NCBI GenBank assembly: GCA_030584105.1 | Contig: CP129491.1 | Span: 1,116,001-1,180,000 of the forward strand | Length of the DNA: 64,000 bases | Reading direction: 5' to 3' | From: UTCHB3 sp002050155 | GTDB taxonomy: Bacteria; Bacteroidota; Ignavibacteria; Ignavibacteriales; Ignavibacteriaceae | Shown here: positions 27,196 through 36,374 of the stretch, one piece after another | Numbering within the stretch: the first letter of the stretch is position 1 | Layout: each line of letters begins with the position of its first letter | Notes under the pieces: model-generated | Databases searched by the model: none | Seen by the model: the letters and a program-made list of their open reading frames with translations, nothing else | Told to the model about the DNA's origin: nothing | Translations under genes and position numbers: made by a program

Positions 27196-28221
27196 TCAAT
27201 ACCTTCTGTGCCTGATCAGCACGGGTGAATAGGCATTCAGATTGTCAATCACTCTGCCCGCACCTCTAACCACCGCTTTCAAAGGCTCATCCGCTATGTG
27301 AACCGGCAGGTTTGTTTCCATCCTGATTCTTTTATCCAAACCTTTAAGCAGTGCCCCGCCACCGGAAAGCATAATTCCCGAACTGTGAATATCAGCAGAG
27401 TGCTCTGCACCTGTCCTCTCCAAAAGCCTTCTTACTGCTTCGAGAATGGAAACAACGGGGCTTTCCAACGCTTCCCTGATTTCAACGGACGACACTTCCA
27501 CTTTCTTAGGAACGCCGCCTACAAGGTCACGCCCCTTCACTTCAATCGTCAATTCTTCCGGCAGAGCAACAGCCGAACCAACCTGACATTTAATCGATTC
27601 TGCAGTTCTTTCACCAATTAAGATGTTGTAGTTTCTCCTGAAAAAGCTTACTATTGCCTCATTAAGTTCATCACCGGCAACCTTAATAGATTCCTCAACC
27701 ACAATACCCGAAAGCGCAATCACCGCAATCTCAGTGGTGCCTCCGCCAATATCAATTACCATGTTACCTTCCGGGCGGGAAACATCTATCCCGATACCAA
27801 TAGCTGCCGCCATCGGCTCTGAAATCAGATGTACCTCTTTGGCTCCGGCGTGTTCTGCACTATCGCGCACCGCCCGTTTTTCAACCTCAGTTACCCCACT
27901 TGGCACTGCAATAACCACTTTTCTGGCAGAAACAATGCCCGAGTTCACCTTTTTTATGAATGCTCTTATCATCCCCTCTGCAATTTCAAAATCGGCAATT
28001 ACGCCGTCTTTCATCGGTCGGGTAACAGCAATTTCGCGGTGTTCCCTACCCATCATTTGTTTTGCCTTGTTCCCAAGCGCAATAATTTTTCTCGTGTTCC
28101 GGTCGAACGCAACAATTGAAGGTTCGTTCAGCACCACACCCTTCCCTTTCACATAGATTAGGGTGTTTGCCGTTCCCAGATCAAGGGCAATATCATTTGC
28201 TAAAAAATCGAATATTCCCAT
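27196..28221 (-). CDS. mreB: Rod shape-determining actin-like protein MreB
   Basis: A 341-residue bacterial actin. The phosphate-1 loop is DLGTANTLIYVKGKG. Others: NEPSIVAFD, RPMKDGVIADFEIAEGMIRAFI, the phosphate-2 loop VIDIGGGTTEIAVIALSGIV and the adenosine motif IMLSGGGALLKGLD. It forms membrane-bound filaments that guide elongasome movement. It heads the mreB-mreC-mreD-mrdA-rodA run on the minus strand; pyrG lies upstream. Confidence 0.97.
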   Translation of the reverse strand: MGIFDFLANDIALDLGTANTLIYVKGKGVVLNEPSIVAFDRNTRKIIALGNKAKQMMGREHREIAVTRPMKDGVIADFEIAEGMIRAFIKKVNSGIVSARKVVIAVPSGVTEVEKRAVRDSAEHAGAKEVHLISEPMAAAIGIGIDVSRPEGNMVIDIGGGTTEIAVIALSGIVVEESIKVAGDELNEAIVSFFRRNYNILIGERTAESIKCQVGSAVALPEELTIEVKGRDLVGGVPKKVEVSSVEIREALESPVVSILEAVRRLLERTGAEHSADIHSSGIMLSGGGALLKGLDKRIRMETNLPVHIADEPLKAVVRGAGRVIDNLNAYSPVLIRHRRY

Positions 28222-28275
28222 TAATTAAAACCTCAGTTTTTAATCTCTTTTACAATTCAATGCCTTCAAAGCAAG

Positions 28276-28290
28276 CCCCGGAAACCGGGG
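28276..28290. other. GC-rich perfect hairpin downstream of pyrG
   Basis: CCCCGGAAACCGGGG is a 6-bp perfect stem with a 3-base loop in the 102-base pyrG-mreB gap. No T-run follows on either strand, so it is not called a terminator; it may be an RNA-processing or pausing element. Confidence 0.45.
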
Positions 28291-28323
28291 GTAACCACAT
28301 TGAAGAGCCATTTTTCAAAAAAC

Positions 28324-29928
28324 TTATTCGGCAAATGCAAAAGCTTTGCTTGCCTTAACAAACTCACGGAAAAGCGGGTGCGAGCGTGTTGCTCTGCTTT
28401 TCAGTTCGGGATGGAACTGGCACCCAACGAACCAAGGGTGATCTTTAAGCTCAATAATTTCAACTAATTGCTCATCAGGTGAAGTGCCGCTGATTACCAA
28501 TCCCTTTTCAACTAACAGCTCCCTAAACTGATTATTCAGTTCATACCTGTGTCTGTGGCGCTCGTTAACATTCACTTCCTGATATGCTTCGGCGGCTTTC
28601 GTGTTTTTTTTCAGGCGGCAGTTATAAGAGCCTAACCTCATCGAGCCGCCCATGTTTTTAATTCCTTTTTGCCCCGGCATAAGGTCAATAACCGAGTAAG
28701 CGCCCTTCTTAAATTCTGAACTGTTGGCTTTCGGAAGGTTACAAACATTTCTGGCAAACTCGATCACAGCGCATTGCATACCAAGACAAATACCCAGAAA
28801 CGGAATTTTGTTTACTCTTGCGTAGTTAACAGCGTTAATTTTGCCCTCAATTCCCCTCACCCCAAAACCGCCGGGCACCAATATGCCACTTACACCGGCG
28901 AAAAATTCATTCAGATCACCCTCTTCACAATCTTCGGCATTTACCCACCTTATGGAAACTTTCACATCATTTTCTGCACCTGCATGCACAAATGCTTCCA
29001 CTATACTTTTATAAGCGTCTCGATATTCTATATATTTTCCGCAAATTGCAATTTCTATCTTTTCAGATGGGTTCTTTACATTCGAAACAAACTTTTTCCA
29101 AAGCGCCAAATCAATTTTCGGATCAGGAAGTTTCAGTTTCCCAAGAATTAACTTATCAATTTTTTCACTGTGTAAAAGAAGCGGAATCTCGTAAATAGTT
29201 TCAAGATCGTGAGTTGAAAAGACAGAATTAGGGTCAACATTACAAAATGACGCAATTTTTGCGCGGGTTTCCAACGATAAACTTCTTTCCGAGCGACACA
29301 CCAACATATCGGGCTGAATCCCCAGTTCCAACAATGCTTTCACGGAGTGCTGTGTCGGTTTAGTTTTCAATTCCTGAGCCGATTTAATATAAGGCACATA
29401 GGTAACATGTATGCAAATAGCGTTTCTTTTTCCAAATTCCTGGAGCAACTGCCTGACGGCTTCGATAAAAGGCAGGCTTTCAATATCTCCGATTGTCCCC
29501 CCAATTTCGATAATAACAATGTCGTAGTTACCGCTATCCCCCAGTTTGCACATTCTGATTTTTGTTTCATCGGTAATATGCGGAATTACCTGAACCGTAG
29601 CACCTAAATACTCACCTTGTCTCTCACGGGTAATCACATCGTAATATATTTGTCCGGAAGTGGTGTTATTAGCGCGGTTCATATTAATCCCCAGAAAGCG
29701 CTCGTAGTGCCCGAGATCGAGGTCTGTTTCCGCCCCGTCTTCAGTAACATACACTTCACCGTGCTGGAATGGGTTCATGGTACCGGGGTCAACATTTATA
29801 TATGGGTCAAATTTCTGAATAGTAACACGGTAACCTCTTTGTTGTAACAACAACCCAAGAGCCGAAGCGGTGATACCTTTACCGATCGACGATACAACAC
29901 CACCGGTTATGAATATATACTTAACCAA
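28324..29928 (-). CDS. pyrG: CTP synthase
   Basis: A 534-residue enzyme converting UTP to CTP with ATP and glutamine. The N-terminal synthetase domain starts FITGGVVSSIGKGITASALG and contains KFDPYINVDPGTMNPFQHGEVYVTEDGAE. The C-terminal class I glutaminase has the nucleophile C381 in GICLGMQ and the His/Glu pair near QFHPELKSR. The start is TTG at 29928, placed by alignment of the conserved N-terminus (VKYIFITGG). There is a minus-strand upstream gap of about 380 bases. Confidence 0.97.
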   Translation of the reverse strand: MVKYIFITGGVVSSIGKGITASALGLLLQQRGYRVTIQKFDPYINVDPGTMNPFQHGEVYVTEDGAETDLDLGHYERFLGINMNRANNTTSGQIYYDVITRERQGEYLGATVQVIPHITDETKIRMCKLGDSGNYDIVIIEIGGTIGDIESLPFIEAVRQLLQEFGKRNAICIHVTYVPYIKSAQELKTKPTQHSVKALLELGIQPDMLVCRSERSLSLETRAKIASFCNVDPNSVFSTHDLETIYEIPLLLHSEKIDKLILGKLKLPDPKIDLALWKKFVSNVKNPSEKIEIAICGKYIEYRDAYKSIVEAFVHAGAENDVKVSIRWVNAEDCEEGDLNEFFAGVSGILVPGGFGVRGIEGKINAVNYARVNKIPFLGICLGMQCAVIEFARNVCNLPKANSSEFKKGAYSVIDLMPGQKGIKNMGGSMRLGSYNCRLKKNTKAAEAYQEVNVNERHRHRYELNNQFRELLVEKGLVISGTSPDEQLVEIIELKDHPWFVGCQFHPELKSRATRSHPLFREFVKASKAFAFAE

Positions 29929-30312
29929 CTTAAATCCGCAAAAGAAAATAATTCAAACTTCAAATATACTTATTAATCTGCCCTTATTCAAAGTTGCAGA
30001 ACATTATAATACCTAAGTTCAGAGATTATAGCCATTTTTTTTCATGGAATTTCACATTTTATAAAAAATTGCAATTGAAAGGGTTAGGTTATGCTTTACG
30101 GTTAAAATTAAATCGGTGTGGCTTCCACCTCTTCAGTGCTGCACTTCCTGTTAAGTTTGGCTGTGCGAACAAAATAAAATCAGCCGGTTTCCCCCTTTTT
30201 CTGAAAAAATTCTTTTTTTATATTCACTTTTTTAGTAGTTTTTAGTGGCAGAAATAAATAAATAATTTTGCTTTTCATTCAAATTGCCTTTCATTAAAAA
30301 TTTAGGTGCTCA
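29929..30312. other. Divergent intergenic region, pyrG / Omp28-like gene
   Basis: AT-rich, with short frames on the plus strand that lack a ribosome site and family features. A TAATTTTG promoter-like motif at 30263 serves the plus-strand gene. Nothing else is recognised. Confidence 0.55.
30263..30270 (+). promoter_or_regulatory. Bacteroidota-type -7 motif TAATTTTG
   Basis: A TAnnTTTG match 43 bases before the ATG of the Omp28-like gene. Confidence 0.42.
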
Positions 30313-31662
30313 ATGAAACTATTGTTTACTTCTTTATCTTTGTTTCTTTTCTTGACTTCTTCTCTGATTCCGCAGCGGATGTATAAATCCCCTGACGGAA
30401 CAACAGAGGGTTTCCGCAGATATCCTTTGTTTGAAGAAGTTACAAACGCCTCCTGTGGCCCCTGCGCGAGTGCAAACCCCTCTCTGAATAGCTTTTTGGA
30501 CGCTATGCACGATTCGTTGGTTGCCGTCACCTACCACGCCTGGTGGCCCGGTATAAACGACCCAATGTACCAGCATAATGTTGCGCAAAACAGGTTCAGA
30601 ATCCAGTTTATGGCGGGAAATGTTAATGCAACACCCTGGCTTAATGTTGATGGGATAATAGTTGATGTGTGGCCCTTTTCAGCCGGTAACCTGCAAGGTG
30701 CTTACAACCAAAGAATGGCGATCCCCTCACCGGTTGGCTTAGCTGTCAGCCATGTAAAAATTTCGGACGATTCAATTGAAGTGAGGGTTCAGGCTACAAA
30801 TCTTTCCGAATTACCCGCCGGCACATGGAAATTGAAAGTTTTTGCAGTTGAACACCCAATTAACTACACATCACCACCCGGTTCCAACGGTGAAAGGTTC
30901 TTTCCTCATGTTTTCCGCAAAGCGGTTCCTTCAAATGAGGGCGAGGCTTATCCAACTGCCGCAGGTGTGTATAGTTTTACATACAGATACAAAATTGAAC
31001 CGGCGTGGGAAGAAAAAAGCGTTTATTCAGTAGCATTGGTGCAAAACGATGTTTCTAAAGAGGTGCTTAACTCATACAGCAGTAAATTTGGCGGTGTGGT
31101 GCCGGTTGAACTTGCCGCTTTTGCCGCAACACAACAACAAAACGGCATTTTGGTTGATTGGGTAACCGCTACGGAAACCAATAATTATGGCTTTGAAATT
31201 CAAAAAAGTACCGACGGAACCACCTTCGCAACCGAAGCTTTCATCCCGGGAAATGGGACGAAACTTTCCGAGACAAAATATTCCTATTTTATAAAGGAAT
31301 TGGCGCCGGGCGATGTTTGGGTGCGTTTGAAACAAATCGATTTCGACGGAACAGCAACCTTTGCCGCGGTAGAGAAGATTGAATACAGCTTTGCACCGGA
31401 TAGCCCGGAAATCTATGCAAACTACCCAAATCCTTTTAATCCGTCAACCGTGATAAGATATGGTCTGAGCGAAACAATGGATATTTCACTTGAGGTGTTC
31501 AATGTAATGGGTGAAAAAGTAAAAACTTTAGAGAAAGGGCTTAAAGCTGTCGGTCAGCATGAAGTGGTGTTTGACGCAACGGGTCTCAACTCAGGTGTTT
31601 ATTTTGTTCAACTGCAAACACCTAAGGGGAATTTTGTCAGAAAAATTTCGCTGATGAAGTAA
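30313..31662 (+). CDS. Omp28-like thioredoxin-fold protein with T9SS sorting domain
   Basis: A 449-residue exported protein with a signal peptide (about 1-18). Residues about 30-250 resemble the Omp28-related family: EEVTNASCGPCASANPSLNSFL with a CGPC redox-type motif, and TPWLNVDGI. An immunoglobulin-like linker (about 255-355, VELAAFAATQQQNGILVDWVTATETNNYGFEIQKS) leads into the C-terminal sorting domain: NYPNPFNPSTVIRYGL, LEVFNVMGEKVKTL, GLNSGVYFVQLQTPKGNFVRKISLMK. The sorting domain directs secretion through the type IX system. The exact role is unknown; disulfide chemistry at the cell surface is inferred. The last codons are repeated three more times after the stop. Confidence 0.85.
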   Translation: MKLLFTSLSLFLFLTSSLIPQRMYKSPDGTTEGFRRYPLFEEVTNASCGPCASANPSLNSFLDAMHDSLVAVTYHAWWPGINDPMYQHNVAQNRFRIQFMAGNVNATPWLNVDGIIVDVWPFSAGNLQGAYNQRMAIPSPVGLAVSHVKISDDSIEVRVQATNLSELPAGTWKLKVFAVEHPINYTSPPGSNGERFFPHVFRKAVPSNEGEAYPTAAGVYSFTYRYKIEPAWEEKSVYSVALVQNDVSKEVLNSYSSKFGGVVPVELAAFAATQQQNGILVDWVTATETNNYGFEIQKSTDGTTFATEAFIPGNGTKLSETKYSYFIKELAPGDVWVRLKQIDFDGTATFAAVEKIEYSFAPDSPEIYANYPNPFNPSTVIRYGLSETMDISLEVFNVMGEKVKTLEKGLKAVGQHEVVFDATGLNSGVYFVQLQTPKGNFVRKISLMK

Positions 31663-31775
31663 CTTTAGGCAAAGGCTAAATTTTCGCTGATGAAGTAACT
31701 TTAGGCAAAGGCTAAATTTTCGCTGATGATGGAAGTTGAGACAGAAGAAAAAGTCCCGCTGATGATGGAATAATT
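31642..31775. repeat. 36-bp tandem repeat of the Omp28-like gene tail, four units
   Basis: CTGATGA(A/T)G cores occur at 31651, 31687, 31723 and 31759, an exact 36-bp spacing. Unit 1 holds the last codons and stop. Unit 2 is almost identical (TTTCGCTGATGAAGTAACTT). Units 3 and 4 are progressively diverged. Confidence 0.93.
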
Positions 31776-31823
31776 TGCTGTAAATAAAAAATCTTACCGG
31801 TGAAATAATTTGTGGTGAAATAA

Positions 31824-31864
31824 AAAATGCTCCTGTAACACAAAAATTACAGGAGCATTTTTAA
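31824..31864. terminator. Bidirectional intrinsic terminator
   Basis: A 12-bp stem (ATGCTCCTGTAA / TTACAGGAGCAT) with an 8-base loop, flanked by A-run and T-run. It lies between the convergent Omp28-like and DinB genes and can serve both. Confidence 0.88.
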
Positions 31865-31955
31865 TTTGTTTAATTTTGGGCATGCCGGAAGTCATCTAAA
31901 TCAGCAATTAACACCTTGGTTTAGGTTAGCATACGGCTATTGCTTTCACCGGTTA

Positions 31956-32102
31956 CTATTCATCGGCTGAAGAGAAGTACAACCCCAAAACATGGATCTC
32001 CCTGCCCCCGTCATGCTTTGACAACGATTATTCATCAGCTGAGGGCCCGTACAATCCCGGAACCGCAATATCGTTCATTCTCAGATAAACAGTAAGCTGA
32101 CC
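31956..32102. repeat. 72-bp-spaced in-frame copy of the DinB gene tail
   Basis: The segment coding the DinB C-terminus (GLYGPSADE, stop) recurs 72 bases downstream as GLYFSSADE followed by TAG. The bases between the first stop (32028) and the second (31956) contain no other stop in the same frame. Confidence 0.85.
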
Positions 32103-32522
32103 GCGGTGGTGAATCATGTGCTTCATCACTGAGTTTTTAATAGCTGCAACCCGCGGCATTGTGAAAACCAACTGATCACCCACATAAAAACTCCAGGGTT
32201 CCTGCATTTTTGCATCATCAATACCTTCCAAACCCGCAAGAAAATCAGCAGTTGCTTTATCGTATCTTTCTAAAAGTTCTTCACTGGATTTCGAAGTGGT
32301 GTAAGCTGCCACTTTCTCACCGGGATTCACCCTAAATTCGTTTGCTTTAAGCATTAACATGCCCCAGTTGGGCAGGTTCGCAACATGATTTGAAAGATCG
32401 CCAAACGAGAACGATTTCGCGTGTGGCTTAAAATCATACTTCGAAAAATCAACCCGTTCCAAAACTTTCCTTGTTCCTGCAAATTCATCAGTAAACATCT
32501 TACGCAACTGATCCGAAATCAT
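32028..32522 (-). CDS. DinB family protein
   Basis: A 164-residue four-helix-bundle protein of the DinB/YfiT type. Metal-site His residues are visible at SNHVANLPNWG and at VMKHMIHHRGQLTVYLRMN, the latter being the family's HxxHHRGQ signature. Members act as metal-dependent thiol transferases or have unknown roles. The C-terminus VPGLYGPSADE fits the family tail. A diverged copy of the tail follows the stop codon in frame. It is convergent with the Omp28-like gene. Confidence 0.88.
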   Translation of the reverse strand: MISDQLRKMFTDEFAGTRKVLERVDFSKYDFKPHAKSFSFGDLSNHVANLPNWGMLMLKANEFRVNPGEKVAAYTTSKSSEELLERYDKATADFLAGLEGIDDAKMQEPWSFYVGDQLVFTMPRVAAIKNSVMKHMIHHRGQLTVYLRMNDIAVPGLYGPSADE

Positions 32523-32682
32523 TTTGTCTCCAATTTTGTTTATTTAATAAGTGAAAAAAGTAAATAATCTTAATGTTTAAAATGATAACAAAATAGTATT
32601 GGTTCCAATACAATAATTATGGGTATAGTACCGGTTCAAATTGAAGATTATTTGAATTGTTGCAATATTTTCCTTATTTCAT

Positions 32683-32690
32683 TATATTTG
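32683..32690 (+). promoter_or_regulatory. Bacteroidota-type promoter TTG...TATATTTG
   Basis: TATATTTG matches TAnnTTTG, with a TTG-containing element about 20 bases upstream (near 32660). It ends only 5 bases before the ATG at 32696, so the transcript would have a very short leader. Confidence 0.5.
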
Positions 32691-32695
32691 TGAAT

Positions 32696-33328
32696 ATGAA
32701 GCGCAAAAATTTCATCACACTGTTTCTTTTCGTTTTCTTTCTTACCTCAACGGGTATTCCTCAGGTAATACACGAGTGCAGTATGACCGGCACAAAGTCG
32801 ATCACCGGTTGCAGCTCGTGCGGTATGGAAGAATCTTCTGAAATGGATGATTGTTGTACAACCAACCCAACAGACGAACCCTCTTGCTGTACCGATGAAA
32901 TTTCAGACGCAACAGTTGAACAGACTGCTATTGCCACTGAAGAGAAAAATTCAGGCTCAAATACAGGACGAAATTCATCAAACACTTCTGAAAAACCGTC
33001 TTCAAGTGCAACTACTGAACATAACGCTTCTGCAAGTGCCAACAGTCACTCATCAGTCGCTGATGCTTGCACGCTTCATAATCTTGATAACCAACAATGC
33101 TGCTCTGAAGAAATTGACCTCGTAAAAATTGTTGATAACTATTCGGTTCCCGATCAAAAAACTACCGGCAATCTCGATGTTTCAATCGTAAAAACGGTTG
33201 AACCAACCGCAAAGGTAACACTTCAGAGTACCTTCATCTTCCAAAAAAGCAATTCTCCCCCGCTGATTTTTGGCAAGCAATTGCTTTTTTCTATCCATCA
33301 ACTAAAAATAGCCGATCACCTCGTTTAA
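32696..33328 (+). CDS. Exported Cys-rich protein, HYC_CC_PP-like, metal locus
   Basis: A 210-residue protein. The start at 32696 gives a clean signal peptide (MKRKNFITLFLFVFFLTSTG). The mature part has spaced Cys motifs: IHECSMTG, CSSCGM, DDCCTT, SCCTDE and QQCCSEE. A central Ser/Asn/Thr-rich stretch (about 95-135) separates these from the end, which has NSPPLIFGKQLLFSIHQ. That order of Cys pairs and a late PP matches the short exported family called HYC_CC_PP, often found beside TonB receptors linked to copper or other metals. Metal binding in the periplasm or at the surface is inferred; the function is not proven. It lies 112 bases before the TonB receptor. Confidence 0.6.
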   Translation: MKRKNFITLFLFVFFLTSTGIPQVIHECSMTGTKSITGCSSCGMEESSEMDDCCTTNPTDEPSCCTDEISDATVEQTAIATEEKNSGSNTGRNSSNTSEKPSSSATTEHNASASANSHSSVADACTLHNLDNQQCCSEEIDLVKIVDNYSVPDQKTTGNLDVSIVKTVEPTAKVTLQSTFIFQKSNSPPLIFGKQLLFSIHQLKIADHLV

Positions 33329-33440
33329 ACGCCCGGCAGCAACAGGCATTTTCGTTTGTTGTTTAAGCGGGCAGATAGCATTCTGTTTTAAGTAATAAAA
33401 CAGTTTTGTTAGACAACCAATTTCTTATAACGAGGAAAAA

Positions 33441-35636
33441 ATGAAATTTAAATTTTTGATAATGCTGGCGATTTTCGCCACATCTGCCTTTGCTCAGACA
33501 CTTAAAGGAAGAGTGTTTGAACTTAACGAAAAAGAGGAAAAAGTTCCTCTGATTTCCGCAAATGTCTTCTGGAAAGGTACAACAACAGGTACGGCTACGG
33601 ATATCGATGGTTTCTTCGCGTTGCCGAAACCGACGACTCCAACTGCCTTTTTAGTTGTCAGCTACACCGGATTTGTTGCGGATACTATCGAAGTGGCAAA
33701 ATCGAAAGATTCGATTGAAATTGTGCTCACTTTGAATAAATCTCTGAACGAAGTGGTTATTTCCGCTGAAAGATCTTCCAAGTTTTTGGACCAGGAAGAG
33801 GCGCAAAATGTTGAAATAATCACCAACAAAGAGCTTCTTAAAGCTGCATGCTGCAATTTAGGCGAGAGCTTCACCACAAACGCCTCCGTGGATGTGCAAT
33901 ATCAGGATGCTGTAACGGGAGCCCGGCAGATTCAACTTCTTGGGCTTGCGGGCGCTTATACACAAATGTTGTTTCAGAACATCCCTTCACTGAATGGGTT
34001 AGGAAGTTCGTTCGGTTTGGGGTTTGTTCCGGGTCCCTGGATTTCTGAAATCTCCGTTTCAAAGGGTTCAGCCTCTGTGGTTAACGGTTATGAGTCGATA
34101 ACCGGTCAGATAAATGTTAACTACAAAGAGCCTGCAAACGCTGAAAAGTATTATTTTAACGCTTTTCAAGGCTCCAATTTTAAAACTGACCTAAACGCAA
34201 ACACAACCATTGAACTTTCAGAGAATTTAAGCACAATCATTCTGGCGCATTCCAATTTTGTAACCAAATCGTTAGATGATAACAATGATTCGTTCATTGA
34301 TGAGCCCAAAACTTCGCAATATAACTTTATGAACAGATGGGTCTATCAAAACGATGACGGGTTAGTTTCTCGGTTAAATATTCAATATATGACGGAGAAA
34401 AAGAACGGCGGGCAAATTAACCCCGGCGCTTCCGGTAATCTTTACAAGATCGATATTGATACTAAACACTTCAATCTTGGTTCAAAAACGGGGTATGTTT
34501 TTAGCGCAGAGCCTTACACAAGTTTGGGGCTGATGGTTGATTTCCACTCGCACGAGCAGAACACCCTTTTCGGTTTGAGAAAATATGACGCAACTCAGAA
34601 TGTTCTTTTTTCAAAGTTGATTTTGGAAACAAAAACTTCCGATGAGGTGCACACTCTAACAACGGGATTGAGTTTCACTCTCGATAAACTCAACGAAGAC
34701 CTCGGGTCTTTCAAGCAGGAAAAAACCGAGAGTGTTCCCGGCATATTTCTTGAATATAACTACTCACCTGATAATTTGCTTTCTATTGTTCCGGGTGTGC
34801 GGGTTGATTTCCATAACCTTTTCGGTACTTTGGTTACTCCAAGGATACACTTCAAATACAATTTTGATGAGAACACAATCCTGCGTCTTTCTGCAGGAAA
34901 AGGCTACAGATCTATTAATCTTTATGCAAATAACCTGAACTGGATGGCAAGTTCGAGGCAGTTTTTGGTTAATTCTACTCTCCCTTATGAGGAAGCGCTG
35001 AACTACGGTTTGAACTTAACCCGTTACTTCATGATGGGCGGAAGAGAACTTAGAATTACTGCTGATTATTACCGCACTGACTTCCAAAAGCAGGTTGTTG
35101 CCGATATCGATTCCGATCCGCAGAAAATAATTTTTCAGGATTTGAACGGTCAGTCATATTCCAACAGTTATCAAATAGAAATGGAATACAACTTCATCTG
35201 GGGGCTTGGCTTAACCGCTGCCTACAGATATACCGATGTTAAAACAACTTACAACGGTGTGCTGCGCACGGCACCGCTGCAAAGCAGATTTAAAGTGCTG
35301 ACCACACTTTCTTACACCGTTCCGGAAAGAGACTGGGTTTTCGACGCTACTTTTCTCGTAAACGGGCCCGGCAGAATACCCTCAACCACTTCGAACCCGG
35401 AACCGTACAGAAGAGGTGAAGAATTTAACGCCTGGATTAACATAAATGCGCAAATTACGAAGAAATTCGATCTGTTCGAAGTGTATCTTGGAGCAGAAAA
35501 TCTTACTGATTACACACAACCAAACCCGGTGATCGCCTCTGACGATCCATTCGGGCAGTATTTCGATGCAGCTATGATTTGGGGGCCCATTTCGGGCAGA
35601 AAATTCTATGCGGGCATCAGGCTTTCAGTATTTTAA
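33441..35636 (+). CDS. TonB-dependent receptor, probable metal uptake
   Basis: A 731-residue outer-membrane receptor. A signal peptide (about 1-18) is followed by a carboxypeptidase-regulatory-like domain (about 19-95, LKGRVFELNEKEEKVPLISANVFWKGTTTGTATDIDGFF). Next comes the plug (about 100-230, ACCNLGESFTTNASVDVQYQ ... VSKGSASVVNGYESITGQINV), then the 22-stranded barrel. The AACCNLGESFTTN plug is typical of receptors that lie beside Cys-rich and YHS proteins, suggesting transport of a metal or metal complex. The start has a GAGG site. Its stop and following 16 bases are repeated once before the next gene. Confidence 0.87.
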   Translation: MKFKFLIMLAIFATSAFAQTLKGRVFELNEKEEKVPLISANVFWKGTTTGTATDIDGFFALPKPTTPTAFLVVSYTGFVADTIEVAKSKDSIEIVLTLNKSLNEVVISAERSSKFLDQEEAQNVEIITNKELLKAACCNLGESFTTNASVDVQYQDAVTGARQIQLLGLAGAYTQMLFQNIPSLNGLGSSFGLGFVPGPWISEISVSKGSASVVNGYESITGQINVNYKEPANAEKYYFNAFQGSNFKTDLNANTTIELSENLSTIILAHSNFVTKSLDDNNDSFIDEPKTSQYNFMNRWVYQNDDGLVSRLNIQYMTEKKNGGQINPGASGNLYKIDIDTKHFNLGSKTGYVFSAEPYTSLGLMVDFHSHEQNTLFGLRKYDATQNVLFSKLILETKTSDEVHTLTTGLSFTLDKLNEDLGSFKQEKTESVPGIFLEYNYSPDNLLSIVPGVRVDFHNLFGTLVTPRIHFKYNFDENTILRLSAGKGYRSINLYANNLNWMASSRQFLVNSTLPYEEALNYGLNLTRYFMMGGRELRITADYYRTDFQKQVVADIDSDPQKIIFQDLNGQSYSNSYQIEMEYNFIWGLGLTAAYRYTDVKTTYNGVLRTAPLQSRFKVLTTLSYTVPERDWVFDATFLVNGPGRIPSTTSNPEPYRRGEEFNAWININAQITKKFDLFEVYLGAENLTDYTQPNPVIASDDPFGQYFDAAMIWGPISGRKFYAGIRLSVF

Positions 35637-35666
35637 TTTAACCAAAGTGTTTTAATTTAACCAAAA
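35628..35666. repeat. 20-bp tandem duplication at the receptor stop codon
   Basis: GTATTTTAATTTAACCAAA and GTGTTTTAATTTAACCAAA follow one another at a 20-base period. The first contains the receptor stop codon; the second supplies the leader of the YHS gene. Confidence 0.88.
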
Positions 35667-35676
35667 GGAGCACAAA

Positions 35677-36114
35677 ATGAAAAAACATCTTTTTTTAACC
35701 CTTGCTGTTTTCTTCTTCTTCGGGTTTTTGGCTTACGCTCAGGAAAACCCAAACGCAAAAAAGCATGAACACGAAAAAGCAACCGAAGAATGCCACGATT
35801 CTACCGAAGCGTGCAATACCGACGCAAAAGCTGACGCTAAAGACCAAAAAGCCGAAAGCATGGATAATAAGGCAGATAAAACAGATAAGACCGACCAAAA
35901 AGCGGCTGAATCTGTTGATACTCCAACAACCGCTTGGAACGCTGTTTGCCCTGTTCTGGGTAAAGCTGTAAATCCTAAAATTAAACCGGTTGTTTATGAC
36001 GGAAAAGCTTACGGCTTCTGCTGTGCCGGTTGCGACTCGAAATTCGAGAAAAACCCCGAAAAATATATCAAAAACCTGAATGCTGACGGCACCCGGTTTA
36101 TCGGGAAAAAGTAA
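35677..36114 (+). CDS. Exported YHS/TRASH-type metal-binding protein
   Basis: A 145-residue exported protein with a signal peptide ending near LAYAQ. A His/Lys/Glu/Asp-rich low-complexity segment (about 25-85) with His and Cys (KKHEHEKATEECHDSTEAC) may bind metal. The C-terminal YHS-like domain (about 88-145) has NAVCPVLGKAVNPK and YGFCCAGCDSKFEKNPEKYI, with Cys residues fit for copper or another heavy metal. It is 40 bases after the TonB receptor with an AAGGAG site, so it is likely in the same transcript and acts in periplasmic metal handling. Confidence 0.82.
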   Translation: MKKHLFLTLAVFFFFGFLAYAQENPNAKKHEHEKATEECHDSTEACNTDAKADAKDQKAESMDNKADKTDKTDQKAAESVDTPTTAWNAVCPVLGKAVNPKIKPVVYDGKAYGFCCAGCDSKFEKNPEKYIKNLNADGTRFIGKK

Positions 36115-36252
36115 ATTCAAGAAACGATTCGTAACGAAAAAGTTAAACACGAAAGGAAAAGTGGTTTTATCGCCGTTTTTCCACATCCGGTGTTGCCGGA
36201 TTGTATCACACTAAACTTGCAACACCGGGTCGGTAGGCTTTAATTTATTTTC

Positions 36253-36288
36253 AAGCTGCCTCTTGCCAAAAGGGGCGGCTTTTTTTGT
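36253..36288 (+). terminator. Intrinsic terminator after the metal locus
   Basis: AAGCTGCC pairs with GGGCGGCTT (one mismatch) across a loop of about 12 bases, followed by seven T residues. It probably ends the HYC/TonB/YHS transcript. Confidence 0.75.
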
Positions 36289-36374
36289 TCCTCCTTCTAC
36301 TCCCAATCTTATTTTCTGAATAAAAGTCTCTTTTATAAAGTTATTCCAAAATATCGCAAACAAAAAAAACCGGG

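Noticed and set aside
29994..30245. 83-codon plus-strand frame upstream of the Omp28-like gene
   Set aside because: AT-rich composition, no ribosome site, no family features.
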